64,000 nucleotides of DNA from Sphaerotilus mobilis. GTDB taxonomy: Bacteria; Pseudomonadota; Gammaproteobacteria; Burkholderiales; Burkholderiaceae_C. A model generated the notes under the pieces. The model did not search any database, was not told the origin of the DNA, and was given only the letters and a program-made list of their open reading frames with translations. Shown here one piece after another: positions 26,936 through 36,565 of this stretch. Each line of letters opens with the position of its first letter. Position 1 is the first letter of the stretch. The DNA is taken from assembly GCF_004216565.1 (NCBI RefSeq), contig NZ_SGWV01000007.1, forward strand, positions 434,001 to 498,000, in the 5' to 3' direction. A program made the translations under genes and the position numbers.

Positions 26936-28513
26936 TTAAGGCCGAGTAAGAAATATCGAAGGGTAAGCGTTAAACGAGTCAGTCAAGTCACCCAACCCCG
27001 AACTCGCCAACGCCTCCTTATTACGCCCTGCCATTCGCTCGGTGAGATGCGCAACCAAGCTTGGCACATTGATATAACGCGCAGCCGGCCAAAAACCAAC
27101 TTCATGCAAACTCTCAATGGGACGACCACTACCCATATATTTTGACTGAGCCGGCTTCAGAGATGTCGTTTCGCGACCACTTTGACTCACCCGCCAAGTC
27201 TCATACATAAACCTCTTGACGATACCCCGCCGAACGTCAACGTATTTCCCAACTGCGAGCGCAAGTGACTTACTCGGCTGATCGCCTGAAGACTCCGAGC
27301 CCCATAGCCCACTCCTAGTCGAGAGAGAGAACAATGATTGATCACCTGCGCGAGCAAGTGCTGAAGCAACAATAATTTGCGCTTGCATATTTCCCGCAGA
27401 ATAAATCAATCCTTGCGCAGGAATACAATAGTCGCCATTCCTAGCGTACTCACCTTCACTGCCATCAGGCCAAACAGCGTAAGCGAGCCACTCACCAAAG
27501 TACCTCTTTGCTCGATCAATCAAGCCTGAATCAGAAATAACAACCCCAACCAGCCCAAACGCAGCAACCTGAACTGCGCGGCGATTATTGTAATACTGCG
27601 ACAGAACACTAAGTCGCGGGCCAAGTTGCTGGTTTTCGCCGACATAAGCATAAACAGTTGCGCTCTCTGGCTCATCCAGTGAGTCAACTCGGCAGTCACC
27701 ATTGCTATCCATCTGCCGTGAAAGCGGCTGATACGGTGCGGCGGCAGGCCCGCTTCTCAATGTGTAGTTCGACGACAAGCGTCCAGGGAAAATACGCGAA
27801 AGACCCCAATCTACTTGAGCAGAAAGAACAAGAGCCTGGCGCCGCATCCAGTTCTCGATCTTCAATCTATCGGACGCAGCAAGACCAGACCGAACATAGT
27901 CATACGTAACCGCATATCTGAGCAGCCACGAGGATTCGAAGAATTTCGCATCGAGAACCGGCCCAACATGAGACTTGATGCAAAATGCCGAAAACTCATT
28001 ATTGGGGTTTTCAATTTGCTGAAGCAAATATCTTCTGACGGCAGCAAGTATCTGAGAATCACGCTCCAATAACCAAAGCAATGAAGCGTCGCGAGCTCTA
28101 GAACCATGCTTTGCTCGATTCACCCCAACATCGAGTGCGTCAATAAATTCCTCGTCTGTGGTCAGCAAAGATCTTGCGGACTCCTGCAACCGCCGATATT
28201 CAGCGATTTCCAACGGTGCTAACACCAAGCCGGAAGCTCTCGGATCGTCAACTCGATCACGCCAAACTGCGAGTTCCGAAGAACTCCATACAACACCACC
28301 GCCCTTGGGCAGCGCCGCTGCGCGGCTGAGCGTCGCGGACTTATCAGGAACATACTCAATCGCACAGCGTGAAGTGCCCCGCAAAGCGCCGGCATACGTT
28401 GCTTCTTGAGCAAGCGCACCAGAAGCGCCAGAAAAGATAGCTAAGGCACCAACAAGCAACCGAAATAGCACAACACGAGAACCGGACATGGCAGTGATTA
28501 TGTTTGGAAGCAA
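26936..28513 (-). CDS. Exported alginate-lyase-like (toroid fold) protein
   Basis: A 525-residue protein with an N-terminal signal peptide (core VVLFRLLVGALAIFSGASGALAQ, shown here by its hydrophobic run; cleavage after ALA). The middle is helix-rich, and segments YYNNRRAVQVAAFGLVG near residue 310 and WPDGSEGEYARNGDY near 355 resemble the NNH and DGxxxxE..R motifs of alginate-lyase and heparinase toroids. I infer a periplasmic polysaccharide lyase or a non-catalytic relative that trims or releases the polymer. It is at the end of the minus-strand cluster beside the IS3 remnant. The start could be the ATG at 28489. Confidence 0.55.
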   Translation of the reverse strand: MLPNIITAMSGSRVVLFRLLVGALAIFSGASGALAQEATYAGALRGTSRCAIEYVPDKSATLSRAAALPKGGGVVWSSSELAVWRDRVDDPRASGLVLAPLEIAEYRRLQESARSLLTTDEEFIDALDVGVNRAKHGSRARDASLLWLLERDSQILAAVRRYLLQQIENPNNEFSAFCIKSHVGPVLDAKFFESSWLLRYAVTYDYVRSGLAASDRLKIENWMRRQALVLSAQVDWGLSRIFPGRLSSNYTLRSGPAAAPYQPLSRQMDSNGDCRVDSLDEPESATVYAYVGENQQLGPRLSVLSQYYNNRRAVQVAAFGLVGVVISDSGLIDRAKRYFGEWLAYAVWPDGSEGEYARNGDYCIPAQGLIYSAGNMQAQIIVASALARAGDQSLFSLSTRSGLWGSESSGDQPSKSLALAVGKYVDVRRGIVKRFMYETWRVSQSGRETTSLKPAQSKYMGSGRPIESLHEVGFWPAARYINVPSLVAHLTERMAGRNKEALASSGLGDLTDSFNAYPSIFLTRP

Positions 28514-28536
28514 ATGTAGGTAGCCCGATCAAATCA

Positions 28537-29439
28537 TTAACGACTCGATCGAATAAGAGAAGCGTCACAGATCAAACGAAGATAGGGCCAAGCAAAATAA
28601 GCCCACCAAAACAGCCCTGCGTGTCTACGGGTGAAAATCATCCATGAGCGCCATGGGAGCCCCTTCCTTCCAAGCAACAACTTCCATCTGATAGCGAACG
28701 GAAGGGATGAATCCAAAAATGTCCCAGAAACTGGATTATTGGAACATTCACCATGGAACCCAGGAGCAAGCAATACAGAAAAACCGAGCGCCCGCGCGCG
28801 CAACCCATAATCCAAATCACCCAACGCATGCTCGAATCGATGATCCAGAGTGCCGACTGAAGAAACGACTGCAGCAGGAAGAAGAACGATATTCCCGTTA
28901 AATGTATCAACTTCCTGCACATGATCGGCAGGATGAATCTTCTCAAATCGAGTACGACTTGCGCCTGATTTTCTGATCTGCCCGCCGTACGTCAACACCT
29001 TAGTTAGGGGGTCTCTGGTGCTACCGACAATGATAGGAGGTCTTGATTCATCTAAAGAAGAGCTCTTGTATACGTCCAGCAGTGAACTCACACTCGCTGG
29101 ATAGAGAACAGTGTCATCATTAATCAGAACATAATAATCATGCGAATCTTTGATTGCCTCTGACATGGCCATCGCCATACCGCGACACCAGAAAAGAGGT
29201 GCGCCAACATGGCTGATGACGGTCACCCATGGAAACTCTGCAGCGACGGCTTCAGCAGTTCCATCTGTGCTCCCGTCATCGACCAATACGGAACATATCA
29301 AAAAGTCATCCAGATCAACACATTTAACAAGCGATCGCAAACAGGATATCGTCTTGCTTCGTCGATTAAAACACGTCAGTAAAAAGCAGATCGATTTTCT
29401 ACGATCATCCTGATATGAGCCGACCGTCGCACGAATCAC
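28537..29439 (-). CDS. Glycosyltransferase family 2
   Basis: A 300-residue GT-A enzyme of the rhamnosyltransferase-like GT2 type. It shows FLLTCFNRRSKTISCLRSL at residue 19, VLVDDGSTDGT at about 51, VLINDDTVLYP near 104 (the DxD-like metal site) and FNGNIVLLPAAVV near 180. A C-terminal hydrophobic stretch, LFWWAYFAWPYLRL, may tether it to the membrane. Its start overlaps the stop of the polymerase gene by 4 bp (ATGA), so the two are coupled. Confidence 0.88.
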   Translation of the reverse strand: MIRATVGSYQDDRRKSICFLLTCFNRRSKTISCLRSLVKCVDLDDFLICSVLVDDGSTDGTAEAVAAEFPWVTVISHVGAPLFWCRGMAMAMSEAIKDSHDYYVLINDDTVLYPASVSSLLDVYKSSSLDESRPPIIVGSTRDPLTKVLTYGGQIRKSGASRTRFEKIHPADHVQEVDTFNGNIVLLPAAVVSSVGTLDHRFEHALGDLDYGLRARALGFSVLLAPGFHGECSNNPVSGTFLDSSLPFAIRWKLLLGRKGLPWRSWMIFTRRHAGLFWWAYFAWPYLRLICDASLIRSSR

Positions 29440-30821
29440 GACGCTCTCCCCAAGACGTCAACCACAGGGCGACGCACCGAACTCATGGGAGCTTCTTTCT
29501 TGCCAATCTCAAACCGAGCTCTAACCCAAACATATATCCAACCGAGCAACATATACTGCAATACATCACCACCATATGCAATATAGTAAACCAACTGACT
29601 GACCAACAACACCATCATGAGTGCCGCCAGATCCGCATTCTCAGACTTTCGTCTTATTAACGCAAATAATCCAAGTGCCGCTCTTATTACAACAATCGCA
29701 AAGAGCGAAAAGCCGGCCAAGCCAAAATTTGTAAGCTGATTGACGTAATGATTATGTGAGTTGTATTCAATTTCCCTTCGATTACCTTTGCTATCAAAGA
29801 CAATGCGCCGCATGTCAGATCCTCTGGCTCTTCCGATGACAAGAGCAGCCGGCCCCGAAGACTTCCACAAATCGATCGTTACACGCCAATTATTGAATCT
29901 TTCGGTAACCGTCCCCTGACCGGATATTGCTTTCTGAGCGGAACTGGAAAGTTGGCTAGAAATTCCACTGTTCATCATCATCGGCGCCAGCGTTGCGCAA
30001 ACAGCCAGTGTTGCCAACATCAACTGTTGCCAGAACGGAGATTTCTGCGTGCGAGCCAACATCAGAGCCACAGCGAAAGCAACGATCGTCGCAAGCCAAA
30101 CAGATCGATGTTGCAGAAGCAACGTACAAAGCAAAGAAAACGGAACTAGATAGATTACACCAGGAACACTTTTCTTGTATCGAGCCACAAAAATACCCAA
30201 CACAGACAACTGACCAAGAACTAGCGCACTATAAGAAGGAATAACGCGAATCTCGCCATCTACGTTATATACGCCTTCCGGAGGAAGCAAAGAAGGAATC
30301 GGCACATAGAAGACCACCCATCTATACAGACACAATGCAACCACCGCAACACCAAACCATGCAAGTGATCGCAAGATAGTTCGGTTCAAACTGTCGGAAC
30401 TGGCATAGGACATTACGTAGCCAGCAGCAACGAGAGCATAGAAGTCAGGGCGGGCCTGCACGCCGGCGGCACTTCCATTTGCAATCAATCCCCAGGAGAG
30501 ATTTACGGAGAACACTAAAAACAGCATCACCCAAACAAAAGTAGGCCGAACTGATGTAGAAACGAAACACCACCGAGTTCCAGTGGCCAACGCAAGCACA
30601 ATCATTGGAATATCAGCCGGGAATACATTGAATCCTATTGATATAAGCGGCTGCTGCATCCCAATCATCTCCCCCATCCAAGCAACTCCGACAACAAATA
30701 GGCCGACAGTCAATGAGGTGGAGACGTAAAAGAACACAACCGGCAAAGCCAAACCCAACAGGATAGCAAGTCCGAACGGAAGTGAGAGAAGGAAAATACC
30801 CATTAATTCCATTTTCAACAC
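29436..30821 (-). CDS. O-antigen-polymerase/ligase-like membrane protein (Wzy-type)
   Basis: A 461-residue protein with about 11-12 transmembrane helices and one large periplasmic loop (about residues 280-375). The loop carries ERFNNWRVTIDLW, GRARGSDM and NSHNHYVNQL; the HNxxL-like motif is a mark of the Wzy_C / O-antigen ligase family. In this locus it is the best candidate polymerase that joins repeat units in the periplasm. It is AT-rich relative to the chromosome and preceded by 401 bp without a gene. Confidence 0.85.
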   Translation of the reverse strand: MLKMELMGIFLLSLPFGLAILLGLALPVVFFYVSTSLTVGLFVVGVAWMGEMIGMQQPLISIGFNVFPADIPMIVLALATGTRWCFVSTSVRPTFVWVMLFLVFSVNLSWGLIANGSAAGVQARPDFYALVAAGYVMSYASSDSLNRTILRSLAWFGVAVVALCLYRWVVFYVPIPSLLPPEGVYNVDGEIRVIPSYSALVLGQLSVLGIFVARYKKSVPGVIYLVPFSLLCTLLLQHRSVWLATIVAFAVALMLARTQKSPFWQQLMLATLAVCATLAPMMMNSGISSQLSSSAQKAISGQGTVTERFNNWRVTIDLWKSSGPAALVIGRARGSDMRRIVFDSKGNRREIEYNSHNHYVNQLTNFGLAGFSLFAIVVIRAALGLFALIRRKSENADLAALMMVLLVSQLVYYIAYGGDVLQYMLLGWIYVWVRARFEIGKKEAPMSSVRRPVVDVLGRAS

Positions 30822-31222
30822 CTTCGCTTGCCGGAGAATTGAAGCATCACGCCAGGAGCAACACGTTTATATATCACAAAAGATAATAGCGATGACAAGC
30901 AGAATAAATAGAAGAAACCACCTGCCGCAACCGTCAGATAGCGCTCAATCAATCAAAATGCACTACACTGGATTACGCGCCTCATCAGATACAACATTGT
31001 ATGTTGGCATTATTATTTTCAACCCCAATAACAGCTACCGCAGCTTGCAAACGAGATCCACAACTACTTAACGATGTATTCTCATGAATATACTCCAAGC
31101 AGGAACCAAGAAGAGGACGTATCGGAGAGCCATTTATGCGCGCCTTACCGCAAACAGATCCGGTCCACTGCTCTCAAGACTTGGAAGCACCATAAATCGG
31201 CTGCAGTCAGTATTTTCAAGGG
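30822..31222. other. AT-rich intergenic region, 401 bp
   Basis: It lies between the acyltransferase stop and the polymerase start, both on the minus strand. There is no convincing gene; the small plus-strand frame entering from 31074 is antisense to the acyltransferase. It probably carries a promoter for the polymerase-GT2 pair; several AT-rich hexamers fit loosely, but I could not single one out. Confidence 0.6.
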
Positions 31223-31849
31223 CTATGATTTTAAATCAGGAAGGTTTGTGATTACTCGAGCAGGCACCCCAGCGGCCACAACATCACTAGGCAAGTCTCG
31301 GGTAACCACGGAACCTGCTCCAACAACAGTGTTTCTCCCAATTCGAACCCCCTTCAATACCCTGACGCCAGCCCCGAGAAATACATTCTCCTCAATAACA
31401 ACTGCTTCGCTTGTGATAAATTCTTGGCGCTTTTCGAATCGACGTCCCTCAGCTGCTAGCGGATGAAAGTCTGTGTCTGTGATCTGAACATCTGCACCCA
31501 GAAGACATCGATCCCCGATATCGACCGAGATAGCAGCGCAGATCACCCCGCCACTGATGCCAACGTCGGCGCCAACTCGAATCGATGCATTCGGTGCTAG
31601 TGTGCGCAGGACTACTGGACGAGCCACTCCCAGAGCGGTGTAGCGAGGGTGAGAGCAAAGAACCACCCTCGGACCAAGCTCAATGAATGAGCCAGGAACC
31701 AAACTTATGACAGGCATTCCGTAAAAGCGTACTCCGGCAACACCGCGCACACCCAAGGCCCCAAACACAAGACGGCCGCGTAAACCCCACCACCGCCTTA
31801 AAATCGTGTCGCGCAGACGGGCACTCCATCTCCACAGTCTGGATGTCAT
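31223..31849 (-). CDS. Left-handed beta-helix acyltransferase (CatB/WbbJ-like)
   Basis: A 208-residue hexapeptide acyltransferase. Coil repeats such as IRVGADVGISGGVICAA and LGAGVRVLKGVRIGRNTVVG are evident, with an ITDTDFHPL segment supplying the likely active-site His, and GAGSVVTRDLPSDVVAAGVPA near the C-terminus. It probably acetylates the polysaccharide. Its ATG overlaps the stop of the upstream glycosyltransferase (ATGA). Confidence 0.88.
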   Translation of the reverse strand: MTSRLWRWSARLRDTILRRWWGLRGRLVFGALGVRGVAGVRFYGMPVISLVPGSFIELGPRVVLCSHPRYTALGVARPVVLRTLAPNASIRVGADVGISGGVICAAISVDIGDRCLLGADVQITDTDFHPLAAEGRRFEKRQEFITSEAVVIEENVFLGAGVRVLKGVRIGRNTVVGAGSVVTRDLPSDVVAAGVPARVITNLPDLKS

Positions 31850-33102
31850 AGCGATAGTTCCTGGGGCGTAGCTGGCTGAGATGGGCTGCCATCATCAGAA
31901 ATCTTTAGAATATTTCGATAGCGAGATATGTATGCTTGGGCGACCGCGTGCGGTGCAAAAGTATTCCTTGCGCGTGATACTGCAGAAGCAGAGCGCATTG
32001 AATAGCGCTCATCAAATGCCTTCTTGAGCCCACCACTAACGGCATCAATTGATAGCACATTCACCAGCACGCCAGTTGATATACAGCCGGCTGCATCGGC
32101 ACCCATAACCCAAGGAACGGCACCGCTTTTGTCGCCCGCCACTACTGGAAGTCCTAGAGCCATAGCCTCAGCAATAACCACCCCAAAGGACTCTTCTAGA
32201 GATGTATGCAACAGCACATCCATACCAGAAAGAACGTTAATCAGTTCTCGATGCGGCAATCTGCCGAGAAAGTGTACATTGTCTGCCAATCCATTCTTTT
32301 TGGCCCATTTTTCAGCATATTCACCAACACCAAAACTAGCTCCGAACATATGCAGTTGCGCAAGAGGTTCAGTACTACGATATTTTGCGAACGCGCGAAG
32401 CGCAATTTCAGGATTCTTCCTTCGATCCCAGCCATTGCATACCACCGCTACTCGGCGAGTTTCAGGGTGAGCTCGCACTCCCCCTCGCATCATGACATAT
32501 GGCGCTATCGGATTCGGAATTACACAAGGGTAGTAACCCAGTGCTGGAGCCAGTTCACGCGCCATGTAGTCAGATACCGTGGAAAATTCACGACCGTGAC
32601 GAAACACTCGCCTAGCCATAAGGTATCTCAGCGCTCGGTAAGGGCTACGCGTAAAGCGTAGCACTACGCCAGGTGCGTCGTGGCAAGTAATCAAGTGTGG
32701 AGTTGTACTTGCGAGAGCTGCGAGCGCAAATTCGTACGTCCAATGAGCATGAACGATATCCGGCGCTGCTACTTTTAGTTGGTTAGCGACTTGTCTTCGT
32801 TCAAAACTGAAGAGGTCAAGCGCCCGTCCAGGGTATTTTCCATTGTTACGCCACGCACGTGGACGCGCTGGACAGACAATTAGCTTGAATCGCTCACCCA
32901 ACAACTGAACAGGACTATCAGAAAGCGACAGGGCGGAATCAGTTGTTATTGCCGTTACGGAGTTTCCGAGGCGCAACAACTCTCCAATCATTATTCCAGT
33001 AAGCGGCGCGCCAAGATAACCAATCGGCAGCCTTTCAACTCCTCCTCCAAGGTACTCACGCACGTCTTCACCTGCAATCGGTCCAACAATCGCGATATGC
33101 AC
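31846..33102 (-). CDS. Glycosyltransferase family 4 (GT-B)
   Basis: A 418-residue GT-B glycosyltransferase. The N-terminal acceptor domain opens MHIAIVGPIAGEDV and has VHAHWTYEFAL near residue 118. The donor domain shows CNGWDRRKNPEIALRAF near 222, FLGRLPHRELINVLSGMDVLLHTSLEESFGVVIAEAMALG (key residues HTS, EESFG, EAMA, about 275-310) and AGDKSGAVPWV. The E(x)FG..EA signature typical of GT4 is complete, unlike in the GT4 at 24353. It transfers one sugar to the lipid-linked repeat unit. Confidence 0.92.
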   Translation of the reverse strand: MHIAIVGPIAGEDVREYLGGGVERLPIGYLGAPLTGIMIGELLRLGNSVTAITTDSALSLSDSPVQLLGERFKLIVCPARPRAWRNNGKYPGRALDLFSFERRQVANQLKVAAPDIVHAHWTYEFALAALASTTPHLITCHDAPGVVLRFTRSPYRALRYLMARRVFRHGREFSTVSDYMARELAPALGYYPCVIPNPIAPYVMMRGGVRAHPETRRVAVVCNGWDRRKNPEIALRAFAKYRSTEPLAQLHMFGASFGVGEYAEKWAKKNGLADNVHFLGRLPHRELINVLSGMDVLLHTSLEESFGVVIAEAMALGLPVVAGDKSGAVPWVMGADAAGCISTGVLVNVLSIDAVSGGLKKAFDERYSMRSASAVSRARNTFAPHAVAQAYISRYRNILKISDDGSPSQPATPQELSL

Positions 33103-33145
33103 GACACTACCTCATTTTCTTTTATATACCTAGTCAACCGTTGAG

Positions 33146-34714
33146 TCACAGCCACGCGCGAGAAGAGATCCTATTCAACACTCTAGATTTATGGCTTCCG
33201 AAAATCCTCTTTAACAACCACGCAATCTCCTGCGTAACAAAAACTCTAGGGACTAGAGTCAATGCAACGAGGCACGCGACCATTGAGAACAAAAATGAAA
33301 GCAAAAGGATGGAAACCTCTGCCATACCAGCCTCACCCATGAACCCCAGCGAGATAATACTAGCAACAAAAAAAACAAATCCAATCATTAACGGAGGGAA
33401 GAACACTCCGCATACAGAACGAAACGTCAATCCAAGATTTCTTGTTACCACATAAGTCATTAGCAATGACCGAATCAAGAACCCAACGAACACTCCCCAA
33501 GCCAACACATCGACAGGATATCCTACGCACGCCGAGAATAAAAATAAAATTACTAAAAGAGATACACTCTGCGCAATCAACTCCCTTTCAGGATTACCCT
33601 TTCCATTGAGTACAGGCCCAGCAATAGCCATAAGTGCATGGGGTATCATTGCCAACGAAAGTGGCTGAAGCAATAGCGCAGCACCTTCCCACTTCGAACC
33701 GAGTAAAAACGAAACAATAAGGTTTGATGCCAGAGCAATATATAGGAACAGCGGCAACGCGACACTTAAAACTACGGAGACTGCGATTTTGTATGCAAGG
33801 ACAGAGACACGATCGTCACGCTGAAGACGGGAAACAGTAGCAAAAAGAATTTGCTGTAACGCAGTTACAAGGTGATTTGCCGGGGCTCGGACGAGATTGC
33901 TGCTGGTATTATAAAGCCCCAACGAAGTAGTTCCCCAGAACCTTCCAACCAGGAACGATGGGAGACTATCAATAAGCCAATTAATTATATTGGTTGACAC
34001 AATAAAGATGCCATAGACTTCTACGCCAATCCTCTGAAATGGCATAGCAAACGAGATCGATTGAGGCAAAGCCCTCACTAGCAGAATAAGCTGCAGCACT
34101 AAATTTGAATACCAAGCAATTACTAACGACCACACTCCAGCCCCCAGTGCAGCAGCAGCAACACCAATCAACAAGTAAGATACGAGGTAAGAATATGTCT
34201 GCGACCTCTGTATTTCTCGGAACGCCATTTCCCGCCGCAGTTGAGCAATAAGCGGAACGGACAATGCGCTGACGATGTATGAGCCCGACATTGCTTGGAT
34301 CACGTCTATCGCAGACGGCTGGTTAAATACTTTCACCGCAATTAATTCGGCGAAGTACCATTGCACTAGGGCACCTACAGTTCCTACGATCGTTAGTCGA
34401 CTAGTGACGATGCCGATAGTACGACGATCAAGAACTGGGCGCTGAACCAAGGCAGAGCCTAAACCCATCTCAAGTATTAGCGTCACTAGGCTAACAACCA
34501 AGAATGCATAGGCAAATTGCCCCACCGAGGTTGGACCCAGAATTCTTGAGAGGAGGATTTGACCCAAAAATTGAGCCACAACTTTTACAGCCGTACCAAT
34601 GTAGGTCCACTTGGCTCCACTTATGGCTTTTTCAGCGAGGCCTTTGCGTCCTTGCGAGTGAGATTCCGGGTTTTGATTCAATGGGATCTCTACTGTTTCA
34701 CTCGTGGTGATCAA
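33146..34714 (-). CDS. Polysaccharide flippase (Wzx/PST family)
   Basis: A 522-residue, about 12-14-helix MATE-superfamily protein of the polysaccharide transporter family ([28 protein letters not shown] at residues 31-58 is its usual first helix; key residues KWTYIG, Q, LLSR). It would flip lipid-linked repeat units across the inner membrane for the Wzy-like enzyme at 29436. Its first codons overlap gmd by 17 bp. Codon use is AT-rich, in contrast with gmd, so this overlap marks the cassette edge. Confidence 0.92.
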   Translation of the reverse strand: MITTSETVEIPLNQNPESHSQGRKGLAEKAISGAKWTYIGTAVKVVAQFLGQILLSRILGPTSVGQFAYAFLVVSLVTLILEMGLGSALVQRPVLDRRTIGIVTSRLTIVGTVGALVQWYFAELIAVKVFNQPSAIDVIQAMSGSYIVSALSVPLIAQLRREMAFREIQRSQTYSYLVSYLLIGVAAAALGAGVWSLVIAWYSNLVLQLILLVRALPQSISFAMPFQRIGVEVYGIFIVSTNIINWLIDSLPSFLVGRFWGTTSLGLYNTSSNLVRAPANHLVTALQQILFATVSRLQRDDRVSVLAYKIAVSVVLSVALPLFLYIALASNLIVSFLLGSKWEGAALLLQPLSLAMIPHALMAIAGPVLNGKGNPERELIAQSVSLLVILFLFSACVGYPVDVLAWGVFVGFLIRSLLMTYVVTRNLGLTFRSVCGVFFPPLMIGFVFFVASIISLGFMGEAGMAEVSILLLSFLFSMVACLVALTLVPRVFVTQEIAWLLKRIFGSHKSRVLNRISSRAWL

Positions 34715-35852
34715 ACGCCTGGAACCCCGCCATCTTGACCAGGCTGTCCTTGCGAGCGGCCGTGTAGTCGCTCTCGATCATTTCCTTGACCAGCTGCTCG
34801 AACGTCGTCTGCGGCGTCCAGCCCAGCTTGGTGCGGGCCTTGGTCGGGTCGCCCAGCAGCGTCTCGACCTCGGTCGGGCGGTAGTAGCGCGGGTCGACCT
34901 TGACGATCACGTCGCCGACCTTGACCTTGGCCTTGTTGCCCGTCACGGCCTTGACGTAGCCGAACTCGTTCTCGCCCTCGCCTTCGAACGCCACCTCGAT
35001 GCCCAGCTCGGCCGCCGCGCGGCTGACGAACTGGCGCACGCTGAACTGCACGCCGGTGGCGATGACGAAGTCCTCAGCCTGCTGCTGCTGCAGCATCAGC
35101 CACTGCATCTCGACGTAGTCGCGTGCATGGCCCCAGTCGCGCAGCGCGCTCATGTTGCCCAGGTAGAGGCAGTCCTGCAGACCCAGCGCGATGCGCGCCA
35201 CGGCCCGCGTGATCTTGCGCGTCACGAAGGTCTCACCGCGGATGGGGCTCTCGTGGTTGAACAAGATGCCGTTGCAGGCGTAGATGCCGTAGGCCTCGCG
35301 GTAGTTGACCGTGATCCAGTAGGCATACATCTTGGCCACGGCATACGGGCTGCGCGGGTAGAAGGGCGTGGTCTCCTTCTGCGGGATCTCCTGCACCAGA
35401 CCGTAGAGCTCGCTGGTGCTGGCCTGGTAGAAGCGGGTCTTCTTCTCGAGCCCGCAGATCCGGATGGCTTCAAGCAGCCGCAGCGCGCCGATGCCGTCGG
35501 CGTTGGCGGTGTATTCCGGCTCCTCGAACGAGACCGCCACATGCGACTGCGCCGCGAGGTTGTAGATCTCGTCGGGCTGCACCTGCTGGACGATGCGCAC
35601 CAGACTGGTCGAGTCGGTCAGGTCACCGTAGTGCAGCACGAAGTTGCGCTGCTCGACATGCGGGTCCTGGTAGAGATGGTCGATGCGGTCGGTGTTGAAC
35701 AGGCTGGAGCGGCGCTTGATGCCGTGCACCACGTAGCCCTTCTTGAGCAGGAACTCGGCGAGGTAGGCACCGTCCTGGCCGGTGACGCCGGTGATGAGGG
35801 CAACTTTCGGAGAAGCAGGCGCGTTCAAGGTGAGGCCTTTCGAATCATTCAT
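34698..35852 (-). CDS. gmd: GDP-mannose 4,6-dehydratase
   Basis: A 384-residue extended SDR enzyme that converts GDP-D-mannose to GDP-4-keto-6-deoxymannose, a precursor of GDP-fucose, rhamnose or perosamine. The NAD(P) motif is [11 protein letters not shown] at 21-31, the catalytic triad is in STSELYG and the [10 protein letters not shown] segment (YxxxK), and [16 protein letters not shown] is a family signature. It is GC-rich like the core chromosome although it neighbours AT-rich genes. No second-step enzyme (such as GMER or Rmd) was found in the window. Confidence 0.96.
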   Translation of the reverse strand: MNDSKGLTLNAPASPKVALITGVTGQDGAYLAEFLLKKGYVVHGIKRRSSLFNTDRIDHLYQDPHVEQRNFVLHYGDLTDSTSLVRIVQQVQPDEIYNLAAQSHVAVSFEEPEYTANADGIGALRLLEAIRICGLEKKTRFYQASTSELYGLVQEIPQKETTPFYPRSPYAVAKMYAYWITVNYREAYGIYACNGILFNHESPIRGETFVTRKITRAVARIALGLQDCLYLGNMSALRDWGHARDYVEMQWLMLQQQQAEDFVIATGVQFSVRQFVSRAAAELGIEVAFEGEGENEFGYVKAVTGNKAKVKVGDVIVKVDPRYYRPTEVETLLGDPTKARTKLGWTPQTTFEQLVKEMIESDYTAARKDSLVKMAGFQAFDHHE

Positions 35853-35855
35853 TTT

Positions 35856-36554
35856 TCAAGGTAGCCCAGCCAATCGAGCTCGGCTCGGCGGGTCGACCGC
35901 TTCCATCATTTGATCTACAAAGTTCTGATGAACCAGAAAAGCCTGATCACTCGCCGAATCAATGGAAGACACGCGATAAAGCAATCCATCTGCGATAAAT
36001 CCCTTCATCGCAAAACTGACTTCTGCGAGCTTTTTTTCAACGCCCGACCTCACCGCCTTGTCCCCCAACGTCGTCCAATACGTCACCGGCTCGTACCGAT
36101 TCGACCCCAACTTCGTCTCCAAGCGACGCACCGGAATCACGCCGCCAGCGACTTTCAATTCACCGGCCCTGTTACTCAACAACTGAAACCCCTGCGCCGG
36201 ATAACAAATCTCCGGCTTGTGCACCTGGAACGAATCATTCTGATTCTTGCCATACGCAATCGACAACATCACCCGCTGCCCTTTTGAGTTGACGTAGGTG
36301 CGGTTGATGATTTCCGAGTAGAGGATGTTGAGCAGCTCGTTCTGCTGCGGATTCACCACCCCGCCGCTGACGGTCGGGATCAGCTTCCAGTCGCCGAATT
36401 CGTTGGGCAGGGATGGCTCGATCTTCAGTTCGGGGCGGGTGTCGGCGAGGTATTTGGTGGGTTTGAGCGTCGCGGCCGCGCCGGCTGTCACGGCCATGGC
36501 GGCGGCGAGGGCGATGGCGGTGGAGAGCTTGCGCAGGGTGGGGGTCGTCGTCAT
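35856..36554 (-). CDS. epsI: EpsI-family exosortase-associated protein
   Basis: A 232-residue EpsI-domain protein (PF11984 type). An N-terminal hydrophobic segment (LSTAIALAAAMAVTAGAAA) anchors or exports it. The body carries FGDWKLIP near residue 55, LLNILYSEIINRTYVNSKGQRVMLSIAYG (key residues RTYVN, ML, IAYG) and HKPEICYPAQGF, the family hallmark. EpsI proteins accompany exosortases in polysaccharide loci; their exact task is unknown. The start is the ATG at 36552-36554, 11 bp after the xrtB stop. Confidence 0.92.
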   Translation of the reverse strand: MTTTPTLRKLSTAIALAAAMAVTAGAAATLKPTKYLADTRPELKIEPSLPNEFGDWKLIPTVSGGVVNPQQNELLNILYSEIINRTYVNSKGQRVMLSIAYGKNQNDSFQVHKPEICYPAQGFQLLSNRAGELKVAGGVIPVRRLETKLGSNRYEPVTYWTTLGDKAVRSGVEKKLAEVSFAMKGFIADGLLYRVSSIDSASDQAFLVHQNFVDQMMEAVDPPSRARLAGLP

Positions 36555-36565
36555 GTCGGCGGGCC

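Noticed and set aside
31074-31466. Plus-strand 130-codon frame in the polysaccharide locus
   Set aside because: It lies mostly opposite the acyltransferase gene, has no motif and an irregular composition.
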